This document shows, in pieces, positions 8,809 through 17,968 of a stretch of DNA of 64,000 bases. This DNA is from Petrimonas mucosa. GTDB lineage: Bacteria; Bacteroidota; Bacteroidia; Bacteroidales; Dysgonomonadaceae. The stretch is taken from assembly GCF_900095795.1 (NCBI RefSeq), contig NZ_LT608328.1, positions 737,001-801,000 on the forward strand, given 5' to 3'. Position numbers and translations under genes: made by a program. Within the stretch, counting starts at the first letter, position 1; the number at the start of each line of letters is the position of its first letter. The notes beneath the pieces are model-generated. The model worked only from the letters and a program-made list of their open reading frames with translations, was not told where the DNA came from and did no database searches.

Positions 8809-10347
8809 TTAATAATCGGGGTTTTGTACCAATACACCGTTAGATTTGTCCACCTCAGCCTGTGGCAGAGGTAACAGCGCATGTTTATCCTGATAGTTCG
8901 TTTTTCCGGCGGCATGGAGTACCTCCCTGGCAATGCCCCAACGGACAAGGTCATAGAAGCGGTCCCACTCCATGGCCAGTTCAACTCTTCTTTCGTGGCG
9001 GATCGCATCTCGCATTTCGGCCTGATTCATGGTGGTTACCTTGGGTAAAACCGAAGCGTCTCCTCCCCGGGCGCGGGCCCTGACCATCTCCAGATACTCC
9101 ATGGCATCACCGGTCTGTCCCAGTTCATTGGCGGCCTCGGCAGCAATCAGGTAGATCTCTGCCATGCGGATAATGCGGATATTCATCCAGTAGCCGAACC
9201 GATTGAACTGGGCACGCTTGGCCGGATCAGTATATACTTTCTTGTTGTAATATCGGTTCATTACCTCCTGGGCCACCGGTTTCTCTCCATAAGGGGAGTT
9301 GGGCTGGATGGAATTGGGATCTTCTCCCGGCTTCAGGAAATAGAGCAACGTCTCATCCTTTCGCGGGTCGCCCTCTTCAAAAGCGTCGGCCAATATGGGT
9401 GTTGGACAGTTCCATCCCCAACCCAGGTCCCACACTCCGGCACCTCTTACTCCCTGTATCTGTGCATACTGGCTTCCAATGTCGGTGCTGCCGGGTAGCG
9501 CCGTGGTAGCGGTGCACTGCAGTTCGAAAATGGATTCGCTGGTATTTTCTCCACTCTCCCGGAAGATTCTGTTGAATGGAGTGTTGAGGTCGTAGAGGCC
9601 CGACTGGATGATGTCGGTTGCAGCCTTTAACATGTTGCTCCAATCGTTTCGTTGCATATAGGTTTTGGCATGCAAGGCACGGGCAGCACCCCAGGTTACG
9701 CGTCCCAGGTATCTCGATTCCCACTGTTCAGGCAACAGGGCCTCCGCTTCATCCAGATCGGCATCGATCTGGGCGTAGATCTCTGCAACTGTCGATTTGG
9801 GAATGTTGGTCTCTGCTGCATCATTGATTTTGAAATTGATCAGCGGAACCTCACCGAACGCCCTCACAAGGTTGAAATAGAGAAATGCCCGGAAGAAGTA
9901 AGCTTCGCCCCTGCAGGCCAGGTCAATCTCGCTCAACTCAACACCACTCTCTTCCGCTTCACGGATATCGGCCAGGATGGTGTTCGCCGTGTGGATGAGG
10001 GCATAATTCCCCGAATAGTAACTAGACAGGTTGCCGTCAGAGGCATTGTAATTGAAATCATCATACATGGAGGCCACATCTGCGCCGTCGGAAAGGGTGC
10101 TTCCCTTCTCCACATCCTCGCTACGGATGCTGTGTACCGCAAGTGCAGGAATGCCTCCGGTTATTGCCCACCCTTTCATGCGGGCATAGAGCGAAAAGAC
10201 ATCTGTCTGGAACGATCCGCCAGGATTATCCCCGTCGACCCATTTTCCCTGCGGCTCCTGATCCAGCAGGTCGCTGCACCCGATCAGCCCAATGGCCAAT
10301 AATCCCATAATGCAGCCGGTTAATCTTTTTTTTACGCTATTTTTCAT
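8809..10347 (-). CDS. SusD-family surface glycan-binding lipoprotein
   Basis: 512-residue RagB/SusD protein that forms the lid of a SusC transporter. It has a lipoprotein signal with lipobox LIGC (Cys about 24). The TPR-like helices include the family motif CRGEAYFFRAFLYFNLVRAFG (about 145-165). The C-terminus has the DAIRHERRVELAMEWDRFYDLVRWG signature, ending LVQNPDY. It follows susC by 90 bases, as in most Sus pairs, and leads into the LamG and enzyme genes. Confidence 0.96.
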   Translation of the reverse strand: MKNSVKKRLTGCIMGLLAIGLIGCSDLLDQEPQGKWVDGDNPGGSFQTDVFSLYARMKGWAITGGIPALAVHSIRSEDVEKGSTLSDGADVASMYDDFNYNASDGNLSSYYSGNYALIHTANTILADIREAEESGVELSEIDLACRGEAYFFRAFLYFNLVRAFGEVPLINFKINDAAETNIPKSTVAEIYAQIDADLDEAEALLPEQWESRYLGRVTWGAARALHAKTYMQRNDWSNMLKAATDIIQSGLYDLNTPFNRIFRESGENTSESIFELQCTATTALPGSTDIGSQYAQIQGVRGAGVWDLGWGWNCPTPILADAFEEGDPRKDETLLYFLKPGEDPNSIQPNSPYGEKPVAQEVMNRYYNKKVYTDPAKRAQFNRFGYWMNIRIIRMAEIYLIAAEAANELGQTGDAMEYLEMVRARARGGDASVLPKVTTMNQAEMRDAIRHERRVELAMEWDRFYDLVRWGIAREVLHAAGKTNYQDKHALLPLPQAEVDKSNGVLVQNPDY

Positions 10348-10437
10348 ACGAGTTGTTTTTTATCTTGGTTGATCCGGTAAGGCCTATGCAGATTCCTTGA
10401 GTTGGAGAAGCCTCTCTGCCTCCCGGTGATTTGTTGT

Positions 10438-13400
10438 TCAGAATGTCAGGTTCAGGCCGAATGTATAGATTGCCGGCATCGGATAGGTGCCTTCATCAAC
10501 CCCCGATCTGACAGCGCTACCTCCGATTTCCGGGGTATACCCGCTGTTCTTGTGCCAGCTCTTCAGGTTCTGTACATTGGTATATATCCGCAACGATTTC
10601 ATGTGAATCCTTTCCAGTAAAGATTTTGGGAGGGTGTACCCCAGCTGGATATTTCGCAGGCGGAAGAAGCTCCCGTCCTCGATGTAGTAACTCGAATAGG
10701 CACGGTTGATAGCCCTGCCGGGATCCAGGATCGGTTCCCAGTTCGATGTTCCCTCGCCGTTCCACCTCTTCATCCGTTTGGTCAGGTAATTGAACTGTGC
10801 AAACGACGAGGTGTCCCAGTCGCGGTATATCTCATTCCCGTATACGCCCATCATGTCCACACCAAGATCAAAGCCTTTGTAGGCCAGGTTGATGTTCAGA
10901 CCATAGGTGTAGTCGGGAGTGGGCTTGCCGATCATGGTACGGTCGTCCTGATCGATCACCCCGTCACCGTTTACATCCTCAAACTTCAGGTCGCCCGGTT
11001 TAACGGCAAAGAGGGTGTTTGGCTCCGATTGGTTGATATCTTCGTTGTTCTGATAGACCCCTTTTACCCGGTAGCCGTAGAAGTAGGCAATGGGGTATCC
11101 GGCAACCGTTCTTGCCATGCCTTCATAAATGGCATCGCCTTCGTCTCTACCGAGGGAGATAACCTTGTTGTTGATGGTGGTGAGGTTGACCCCTACCGAG
11201 TAGGAAAAATCAGACTCCCCGATCTTGTCACTCCACGAGGCGGTCAGCTCTAACCCCTTGTTTTCAATATCGCCAAGGTTCTCCAGCGAGTTGAAGGCAC
11301 CTCCTCGCGAATCGAGCAGTACAATAATATCTTTAGTCCGCTTGTTGTAGTATACCGGTTCGACCCTCAGCCGCTGGTTGAACAGGGCTATTTCTGCCCC
11401 CGCCTCCCACGAGTAGGTCTTCTCCCACTTCAGATCTTGGACATTGTAGATCTTCGTGTAACCCGGAATGATGTTTTCGTTCGGACCAAATATGGCACTT
11501 CCCACTGAAGTCAGTTCAGGATAGGTGGGGTAGAGGCTTGTTCCGGTATTTTCAGTTCCCAGTACTCCCCAGGATCCCTTGAGCTTCAGGTAGTCAATAA
11601 GGTGCTGCCCTTTCATGAACTCCTCTTCAGAGACCACCCATGCGGTACCGAAAGAGTAGAAGTTCTCCCACGTATTTCCCACGCCGCGAAATACCGATGA
11701 ACCGTCGCGGCGGAATGAACCGTTCAGCAAATAGCGGTTGTCGTAGCTGTACAACGCGCGCAGAAGGTAAGACATGGTAAATCGTCTCCACTGGTGATTC
11801 TTGTTGCTGTCATACTGATTCCTCGCTCCGTCGGCATTGAGTGAGGTCAACCACCATTTGTCCTGATTGTCATTGGGTACCGAGAAGTAGATCTTGTCCA
11901 GCAGCTCGCTACGGTCGCCCTCCAGCAACGAGAACTCGCGATAGTTGGTCGTTATCCCGCCCATTACTGTCAACGAATGGAGATCGTCGAATGTATCCTG
12001 GTAGGTCAGGATATGATCGCCCTGTGCGGCGTACTCTGTCGATTTCAACTGCGATACGGATTGCCGGTCCTGGGCGTTTTCCTTGCCCGGAATATCGGGA
12101 TTGTAGAAATAGACAACCGGCGAGAAAGCCCGTGCTTCGTTGATTGCGAAATCGAGCGACAACGTTGTCCTGTAGGTGAAGTGCTCCAGAAATTTCACCT
12201 CGCCGTAGATGTTCCCCGCAACACGGTGGTTCACCCCCAGGTTGTGGTTGCCACGGATAAAGGTCTCAACCAGCGGATTCCAGAGTTGGGCACGTTGAAA
12301 ATCGGGCATGGTGTGCAGCAGACGTTCTGTCTTGCCTGTTGCCGGGTCGGTATAGTCGTAGAAGACCGGGGTGATGGGAGCTGCCCTGACGATCGATCCC
12401 ACCCCTTTTGCGTCGGGAGTCTTGCTCTTTGCCCCGTTTACCTGGAACCCGAATTTCAAGTAGTCGTTAACATTATACTCGCTGTTGAGGTTGACTGTGA
12501 TTTTTGAGAATTTCTCGGTCTGGATGGAACCCTCTTCACCCGTATAGCCCAATCCCATATAGAACCGGCTCCGTTCGGTGGACCCGGTAATGCTGATATT
12601 GTTGTTTGTAATGAAAGCAGATCGGAACATCTCATCCTGCCAGTCGGTATCGGCATTCCAACGGGTGTAGTCGTAGGGCTGGGCTCCCTGATTCCTCCTC
12701 TGCTCATCATACAGTTCCCTGAATTGGGCTGCCGTTGTCAGGTCAACCCTGTCGTAGATCTCTTTCACGCCGAAAGAGCTGTTCAGATTGACGATGGTTT
12801 GCCCCATTTTTGCCTTTTTTGTGGTGATGATGATCACCCCGTTTGCACCCCGTACCCCAAATATGGCGAGCGATGAGGGGTCCTTGAGTATCTCCATCGA
12901 TTCCACATCAGACGGGTTGATATGGCCGATATTGTCGGAAAAGAGTCCATCCACGATGTAGAGCGGCTTGTATCCGTTGATCGAGTTTGTCCCCCTGATA
13001 CGGATCTCGGGATCCTGTCCCGCTCGTCCGGTATTCACGATCTGAACCCCTGCAACCTTCCCCTGGAGCGACGCCAGCGGGTTGGCCGATGGGCGGTCTG
13101 CGATCTGATCGGCACTGACGCTCACAATCGACCCGGTCAGGTCTCTTTTCTTTGCAGTTCCGTAACCGATCACCACCACCTCATCCAGCGCCTGCACATC
13201 TTCGTGCATCACCATATCTACCGTGGTGCGGCCATTGAGCGGCTCTTCCACGGTAAGCATGCCGATATAGCTGAAGACAAGGGTGGCCTCGGCAGGCACG
13301 TTATTCAGTAGATATTTTCCATCGATATCCGTTACGGTACCCAGATTGGTCCCTTTGACCAGCACGGTGACCCCGATGGCCGGATCGCCGCTGGTTCCTT

Positions 13401-13494
13401 CCGTCACCGTACCGGAAACCGTAACCGGCTGCTGCGCGAAGATCGTTGCGCAGAACAACAGAAGGAAAAGAGTGAAGTTTCCTTTTAAATTCAT
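10438..13494 (-). CDS. SusC/RagA-family TonB-linked outer-membrane transporter
   Basis: 1018 residues. A signal peptide ends at IFAQQ and is followed by a carboxypeptidase-D-like N-terminal extension (about 23-105, VTVSGTVTEGTSGDPAIGVTV). The TonB-box-like DEVVVIGYGTAKKRDLTGS follows, then the plug (LQGKVAGVQIVNTGRAGQDPEIRIRG) and a 22-stranded barrel ending in aromatic TFGLNLTF. It imports large oligosaccharides across the outer membrane with the SusD partner. It is the first gene of the PUL transcript. The 210 bases upstream hold two palindromes described separately. Confidence 0.97.
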   Translation of the reverse strand: MNLKGNFTLFLLLFCATIFAQQPVTVSGTVTEGTSGDPAIGVTVLVKGTNLGTVTDIDGKYLLNNVPAEATLVFSYIGMLTVEEPLNGRTTVDMVMHEDVQALDEVVVIGYGTAKKRDLTGSIVSVSADQIADRPSANPLASLQGKVAGVQIVNTGRAGQDPEIRIRGTNSINGYKPLYIVDGLFSDNIGHINPSDVESMEILKDPSSLAIFGVRGANGVIIITTKKAKMGQTIVNLNSSFGVKEIYDRVDLTTAAQFRELYDEQRRNQGAQPYDYTRWNADTDWQDEMFRSAFITNNNISITGSTERSRFYMGLGYTGEEGSIQTEKFSKITVNLNSEYNVNDYLKFGFQVNGAKSKTPDAKGVGSIVRAAPITPVFYDYTDPATGKTERLLHTMPDFQRAQLWNPLVETFIRGNHNLGVNHRVAGNIYGEVKFLEHFTYRTTLSLDFAINEARAFSPVVYFYNPDIPGKENAQDRQSVSQLKSTEYAAQGDHILTYQDTFDDLHSLTVMGGITTNYREFSLLEGDRSELLDKIYFSVPNDNQDKWWLTSLNADGARNQYDSNKNHQWRRFTMSYLLRALYSYDNRYLLNGSFRRDGSSVFRGVGNTWENFYSFGTAWVVSEEEFMKGQHLIDYLKLKGSWGVLGTENTGTSLYPTYPELTSVGSAIFGPNENIIPGYTKIYNVQDLKWEKTYSWEAGAEIALFNQRLRVEPVYYNKRTKDIIVLLDSRGGAFNSLENLGDIENKGLELTASWSDKIGESDFSYSVGVNLTTINNKVISLGRDEGDAIYEGMARTVAGYPIAYFYGYRVKGVYQNNEDINQSEPNTLFAVKPGDLKFEDVNGDGVIDQDDRTMIGKPTPDYTYGLNINLAYKGFDLGVDMMGVYGNEIYRDWDTSSFAQFNYLTKRMKRWNGEGTSNWEPILDPGRAINRAYSSYYIEDGSFFRLRNIQLGYTLPKSLLERIHMKSLRIYTNVQNLKSWHKNSGYTPEIGGSAVRSGVDEGTYPMPAIYTFGLNLTF

Positions 13495-13531
13495 GGATTA
13501 AACGCTTTAAATTGTTTACATGTCGGAATTT

Positions 13532-13551
13532 GATGACAAATTAATGTCATC
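13532..13551. promoter_or_regulatory. palindrome in the susC leader
   Basis: GATGACA-AATTAA-TGTCATC is a perfect inverted repeat with 7-base arms and a 6-base spacer. It lies 38 bases upstream of the susC ATG. It could be a DNA operator or an mRNA hairpin in the leader. No T-run follows, so it is not an obvious terminator. Confidence 0.5.
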
Positions 13552-13593
13552 CGGGTGCGAATCCATCTACAAAACACCTCTCTAAAATTACGT

Positions 13594-13609
13594 CATGTTG
13601 TATAACATG
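13594..13609. promoter_or_regulatory. palindrome upstream of susC, candidate operator
   Basis: CATGTT-GTAT-AACATG has perfect 6-base arms about 100 bases upstream of the susC start, in the gap between the regulator gene and susC. Position and dyad symmetry suit a dimeric LuxR-type regulator such as the adjacent one. No clear TAnnTTTG element could be placed downstream. Confidence 0.4.
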
Positions 13610-13704
13610 TTTTTAAAGGGTACTTTTCTACTACTTTAATGATGGATAAAATTCAGAAAATAAAATTGATAAATAAGTGTACTTGATACTATAAAACGAA
13701 CTGC

Positions 13705-16578
13705 TCAAGTGAAATTGATCATGAATGAGACCAGATTCTCCTCCTCCTCGAGGTTCAGTTTCTTGCGTAGACGGTAGCGGGCCGCCTCCACGCCGCGCAG
13801 GGTCAGGTTAAGCATCTTGGCAATCTCCTTGGATGTATAGTTGAGACGGAGCAGCGCGCAGAGCCGGAGGTCGCCCGGTGTCAGTTCGGGATACCGTTCG
13901 GTCAGTTTACGGAAGAAACTTTCGTGGATCAGGTCGAAATTCTCCTGGAATATAGCCCATTCATCCTCGTCCGGGAGATTGCTGTCGATCATTTTGATGA
14001 GGCTGATACCGCCGGCCCGGGAAAATTTTCCAGACCTGACATGCTCAAGTATCTCTTTTTTCAGCTGGTTGAGCAGCTCCTGGTGGTTGATAACCATCAG
14101 CGTAGCACTGGCCAGCTCCTTGCTTTTGTAGATCAGTTCGTTCCGTAGCTTCTCGCTCTTCATTTCGGCGATCAGCTTCTCCTGGCGATCCAGCTGCGCC
14201 AGTCGCTCCTTCTCCTGTTGGGCAAACAGTTTGTTCTTGCGCCGGATAACCATCCGGATATACTCGCGGATCAGGAAGGCAATCAATAGTCCTACCATTA
14301 CGAAGTAGACCAGCAGGGCAAATGTGCTCTTGTACCAGGGATTCCTGATCTCGAAATCGACGTTGAGGGTGGAGAGCACCTCACCCATATCGTTCAGCAC
14401 CCTGGCGTGCAGCTGGTAGGTGTTGGCCGGCAGGTTGGGATAAGTGATGGTCAGATCGGTGGAGGTTGTTCTCCAGCGGTTGTCGTAACTCTCCAGAAAA
14501 CACTCCACGGTGAACCGTTTGTAGCTGAAATCGGGGTAACGGAAGGTGAAGGCGAGGTTGTTTTCGGAGAAGCCGATCACGTTCCGGCCATTCACCGGCA
14601 ACAGCCTTATTGTATCGCTGTTGCGGTTGTAACTCTCGATCCGGTACAGCTCCAGTCTGGGCGGGTTGCTCCGGGGCCGGTAGGAGTGGTCATAGCGACC
14701 GATACCTCCGTTGAGGCAGAAGTAGGAGAGGCGGTGCTCCTTCACGAATATGTTGCCCCGTCCGGCGTTGGGGGGATTGTTCAGGATGGCAAACGGGATC
14801 CTGTCGGCGATACGGTACTCCCCACCACTGAACTTTACCAGGGTATACTCCTCCGGCCGCAAGAACCAGAATGCGGTATCGTTGATCGACACGATGCTCC
14901 TGGTATCGGTCAGTTGAGGCAGTTCCCGGTTCAGGATCCCAAACGGGACAATCTGCTGGGCGATATCGTCGTAGGTATAAAAGGCGGCGCCATCGGTAAA
15001 TACCATCCGCCCCATCAGTTTCATGGTGCGGATAGGGCGTGTTGCCTCAGCAGTACTGTCGAGTCTCGTAAAAAACTCCTGCTGGACCACTTTGCGTAGC
15101 GCCTCGTCGAGCCTCAGCCGGTAGACCCCCTTGTACATGTGACCCGCCCAGATGTTGCCGGCATGATCCAGCTCCACCTGGTTGATCAGGTCGAAGAAGT
15201 CCTCCACTTTATGGCTGTAGCTCCATTGGCCGGAGCTGTTGCGCAGATAAACCTGAAGTGAGGTATAGGTAGACTCCAGCAGGATCTCCCGGTTGTGGAC
15301 CCGCATCGCCCGGATGTCGGTACCACCGGTTCCCGTCTCGGGGAGCTCCTTTTTCCGGTTGTTCACCACAAAGGCGGTTCCGCTATTGTTGCCGGTAATG
15401 ATCTGGTTGTCGAATTCCCGGATGAACCACGACTGGATATTGAAATCGGGCAGCTGCGACATCCCCTGCCGCTGGTTGTCATATGTGTAGATCCCCTGGT
15501 TGGTAGCCAGGTAGAGCTCCTCCTGCCGTATGAGGATATCCTCCACCATCCCGATATGGATATTTTTCGGTTCGAAGAAGGAGAGAGGCGAATGGGTGCG
15601 GATGTGCGATATCCCGTTGTCGAGTGCAGCCCAAAGATTGCTGTCGTCGTCGGTAAATAGGCCCAGTATGGTGTTGTTGTAGAGGCCATTGTTCCGATTG
15701 AGCTGCCAGAGCAGGGTGCCGTCGGTTCTCAAGGCATAGAGGCCATGTTTCAGGGTTCCTATTACCATGACCGAATCGGACAGGCGGGTGACCCGGTTTA
15801 CAGTCTCGCTCTGCAGTTCACGATCCACCTCAGTCGCCAGGCGGATCAGCTCGCCGGTGGCGGGATCAAGGCTAAAGATTCCGCTCCGTTCAGTGGTCAG
15901 CAGCAGGATGTTGTTGAACAGCAGCACCGACACCACATGGTCGTTATTGAGCCGCTCCCTGGTCAGCAGCAGTTGGAACTGCTTACCGTCGTAGCGATAA
16001 AAGTGGTCGTCGATAAACTGGGCGTAGAGCTCTTCGCCAGCCTTGAAAAAGTAGAGAGGTGCGGGAAAAGGTTTTTCTGTCTTTAGCGTATTGTCCGATT
16101 CGTCGTAGACGAAATAGGAGGAGAAGGTCTGGAAGAAGAGCTTACTTCCCAACTTGTGAATTGTCCAGACCTCGTCGTTGTAGAGTGTGAACTCCCTGAT
16201 CAGCGGTTTGAGCGAGTGGTAGCAAAGTTCATTCTTCCCGTTCTTCTGAAAGTAGCCGAACTCTTCGAATGAGCCCACATATATCCTCTCCTCGGGTGAG
16301 GTGTGATCGATAAAGAGTGACTTGACCGACAGATGGTTGGGTAGCGGATTCAGTTGCCAGTTCACCCCGTCGAAACTGAGCAGTCCATGTTCATTGCCAA
16401 CATAGATCACCCGGTCGCGCCCCTGTGCGACTGCCCAGTTCTGGTTGCCTGCCCTGTAGTTATGGGTTGTATAGTTGAATACCGGAGGGACGAATGACAC
16501 CTCCTGTGCCAAGCAAAGCTTGCAGATGGCTGTCGCAACGAGCAACAGCATGGATCTTTTGGTAAACAACAATTTCAT
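13705..16578 (-). CDS. membrane-tethered PUL regulator: beta-propeller, Y_Y_Y domain, LuxR-type HTH
   Basis: 957 residues from the ATG at 16578; a TTG at 16593 would add five residues. A signal peptide (ending CLAQE) leads into periplasmic two-component-regulator-type propeller repeats (roughly 25-690). A Y_Y_Y Ig-like domain (about 700-790, with YDNRWRTTSTDLTITYPNLPANTY) follows. One membrane helix (FALLVYFVMVGLLIAFLI), a charged coiled coil and a C-terminal LuxR/GerE HTH (TPGDLRLCALLRLNYTSKEIAKMLNL, then VEAARYRLRKKL) complete it. There is no histidine kinase or receiver domain. It therefore looks like a one-component sensor whose DNA-binding end is cytoplasmic and anchored to the inner membrane. 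Its position directly upstream of susC suggests that it senses the glycan fragment. Confidence 0.85.
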   Translation of the reverse strand: MKLLFTKRSMLLLVATAICKLCLAQEVSFVPPVFNYTTHNYRAGNQNWAVAQGRDRVIYVGNEHGLLSFDGVNWQLNPLPNHLSVKSLFIDHTSPEERIYVGSFEEFGYFQKNGKNELCYHSLKPLIREFTLYNDEVWTIHKLGSKLFFQTFSSYFVYDESDNTLKTEKPFPAPLYFFKAGEELYAQFIDDHFYRYDGKQFQLLLTRERLNNDHVVSVLLFNNILLLTTERSGIFSLDPATGELIRLATEVDRELQSETVNRVTRLSDSVMVIGTLKHGLYALRTDGTLLWQLNRNNGLYNNTILGLFTDDDSNLWAALDNGISHIRTHSPLSFFEPKNIHIGMVEDILIRQEELYLATNQGIYTYDNQRQGMSQLPDFNIQSWFIREFDNQIITGNNSGTAFVVNNRKKELPETGTGGTDIRAMRVHNREILLESTYTSLQVYLRNSSGQWSYSHKVEDFFDLINQVELDHAGNIWAGHMYKGVYRLRLDEALRKVVQQEFFTRLDSTAEATRPIRTMKLMGRMVFTDGAAFYTYDDIAQQIVPFGILNRELPQLTDTRSIVSINDTAFWFLRPEEYTLVKFSGGEYRIADRIPFAILNNPPNAGRGNIFVKEHRLSYFCLNGGIGRYDHSYRPRSNPPRLELYRIESYNRNSDTIRLLPVNGRNVIGFSENNLAFTFRYPDFSYKRFTVECFLESYDNRWRTTSTDLTITYPNLPANTYQLHARVLNDMGEVLSTLNVDFEIRNPWYKSTFALLVYFVMVGLLIAFLIREYIRMVIRRKNKLFAQQEKERLAQLDRQEKLIAEMKSEKLRNELIYKSKELASATLMVINHQELLNQLKKEILEHVRSGKFSRAGGISLIKMIDSNLPDEDEWAIFQENFDLIHESFFRKLTERYPELTPGDLRLCALLRLNYTSKEIAKMLNLTLRGVEAARYRLRKKLNLEEEENLVSFMINFT

Positions 16579-16616
16579 ATCTCGGTGCGACAATAATCCC
16601 CACCGCTACCGGTTGG

Positions 16617-17342
16617 TTATTTTTTCTCCAGCAACTGCCTTATCTCGCTTTCCGAGAGTATCTTCACGTTGGTAAACAGAAATTTCGGGTCGAGGAAATT
16701 GCCGTATTGGTTTATTTCGCTTACAGCGGCGTTGATGCATGAGCGTACGTCAGAGTCCAGCGGGAAGAGCATCAGTAGTGTGAAATAGTTCTCTTTCATC
16801 TCGAACTTTTCGATTTCCACGTCTGCCAGTTGAAGCTGGAAGCGGAACTCCCGATCCACAATCTCCTTTTGCAGATCGGTAAAGGGGGTGCGGTCCATGG
16901 TGGTGAAAAGAGCGAAAAACCGAAGCTTCTTCTCGTGACCGCCCAGACCGGAGGAGACATAGATCTGCTGCTGACCGGACAGGTCGGAACTTAAGATTAT
17001 CCGGCTGCCGATCAGTGACATTGACGACCAGTTGGCCAGTTCCGGCTCAAGCGGGCTGCTGTGATAGGTTTCGATTGCCCGGTAGGCGCCTACGTCCGGA
17101 ATGGAAGCCAGACGCAACAAACTTTTTTTCTTTCTCTCGATGGTTGCGTCGGCAGAAAAGAGGATAGCTATCTCTTCATCACGTACAAAAGGGGCATTTT
17201 CCCGTCTCAACCTGTCGAAGTAGCGGAAATACTCCATCTGTTCTTCAATGGGGACCAGGTCTTCCAGTACGTGAAACGATTCAATCCCTTGTTCGCTGAG
17301 CGTCTGGCGTAAATTCTTCAATAAATCGTCATGCTGGCTCAT
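16617..17342 (-). CDS. conserved hypothetical protein, function unknown
   Basis: 241 residues, no signal peptide, membrane segment or recognised motif. The sequence is acidic at its N-terminus (MSQHDDLLKNLRQTLSEQG) and mixed alpha/beta throughout, with SLIGSRIILSSDLSGQQQIYVSSGL and YFTLLMLFPLDSDVRSCINAAVSEIN. A cytoplasmic globular protein is likely. Base use matches its neighbours. It sits between the PUL regulator and divergent dut, separated from the regulator by 38 bases, but has its own promoter. I do not recognise the family. Confidence 0.75.
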   Translation of the reverse strand: MSQHDDLLKNLRQTLSEQGIESFHVLEDLVPIEEQMEYFRYFDRLRRENAPFVRDEEIAILFSADATIERKKKSLLRLASIPDVGAYRAIETYHSSPLEPELANWSSMSLIGSRIILSSDLSGQQQIYVSSGLGGHEKKLRFFALFTTMDRTPFTDLQKEIVDREFRFQLQLADVEIEKFEMKENYFTLLMLFPLDSDVRSCINAAVSEINQYGNFLDPKFLFTNVKILSESEIRQLLEKK

Positions 17343-17349
17343 AGCGTTA

Positions 17350-17357
17350 CAAAGATA
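17350..17357 (-). promoter_or_regulatory. -7 element of the 241-residue hypothetical gene
   Basis: TATCTTTG on the minus strand, an exact TAnnTTTG match. It ends only 7 bases before the ATG at 17342, so the transcript would be almost leaderless. Confidence 0.5.
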
Positions 17358-17518
17358 TCTATTTTTTCACTCCATGAAAACAATTATCTTGAAAATTAAC
17401 TTGCTCCAGCTGCTCCGTTTCCCTTAAATTTTATCAAATCGATCAATATTTTCGTATAAATGACTAAATTCGCAGATTTAAACAAAACCCTTTATTGTGG
17501 TCTACTCTTTAGGATACT

Positions 17519-17953
17519 ATGCAGGTAAAAATTGTCAATAAATCGAAACATCCACTGCCAGAATATGCTACGGCCCTTTCTGCCGGCATGGATTTACGGG
17601 CCGATATCGACGGTCCGGTCACCTTGAAGCCGTTGCAAAGGGCACTGATTCCTACCGGGATCCATATACAGCTTCCGGAAGGGTATGAAGCCCAGATCCG
17701 ACCCAGGAGTGGTCTGGCAGTTAAACATGGTATCTCCATCGTCAATTCCCCAGGGACGATCGATGCCGATTACCGTGGAGAGATACGTGTGGTTTTGGTC
17801 AACCTGTCGGATGAAGACTTCGTTATCAGCGACGGTGAACGTATCTGTCAGATGGTGATTGCACAGCATGCCCGGGTGGAATGGCAACAGGTGGACGACC
17901 TGGATGAGACGGAGAGGGGTGCCGGTGGTTTTGGACACACAGGGAGGAAATAA
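17519..17953 (+). CDS. dut: dUTP diphosphatase
   Basis: Hydrolyses dUTP to dUMP and pyrophosphate, keeping uracil out of DNA and feeding thymidylate synthesis. The 144-residue trimeric-type dUTPase shows its five motifs in order: AGMDLRAD (22-29), RPRSGLA (about 61-67), [11 protein letters not shown] (79-89), RICQMVI, and the C-terminal P-loop-like [12 protein letters not shown]. It leads a plus-strand set with a TPR protein 15 bases downstream. Confidence 0.97.
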   Translation: MQVKIVNKSKHPLPEYATALSAGMDLRADIDGPVTLKPLQRALIPTGIHIQLPEGYEAQIRPRSGLAVKHGISIVNSPGTIDADYRGEIRVVLVNLSDEDFVISDGERICQMVIAQHARVEWQQVDDLDETERGAGGFGHTGRK

Positions 17954-17968
17954 ATCACATCGAGAATA

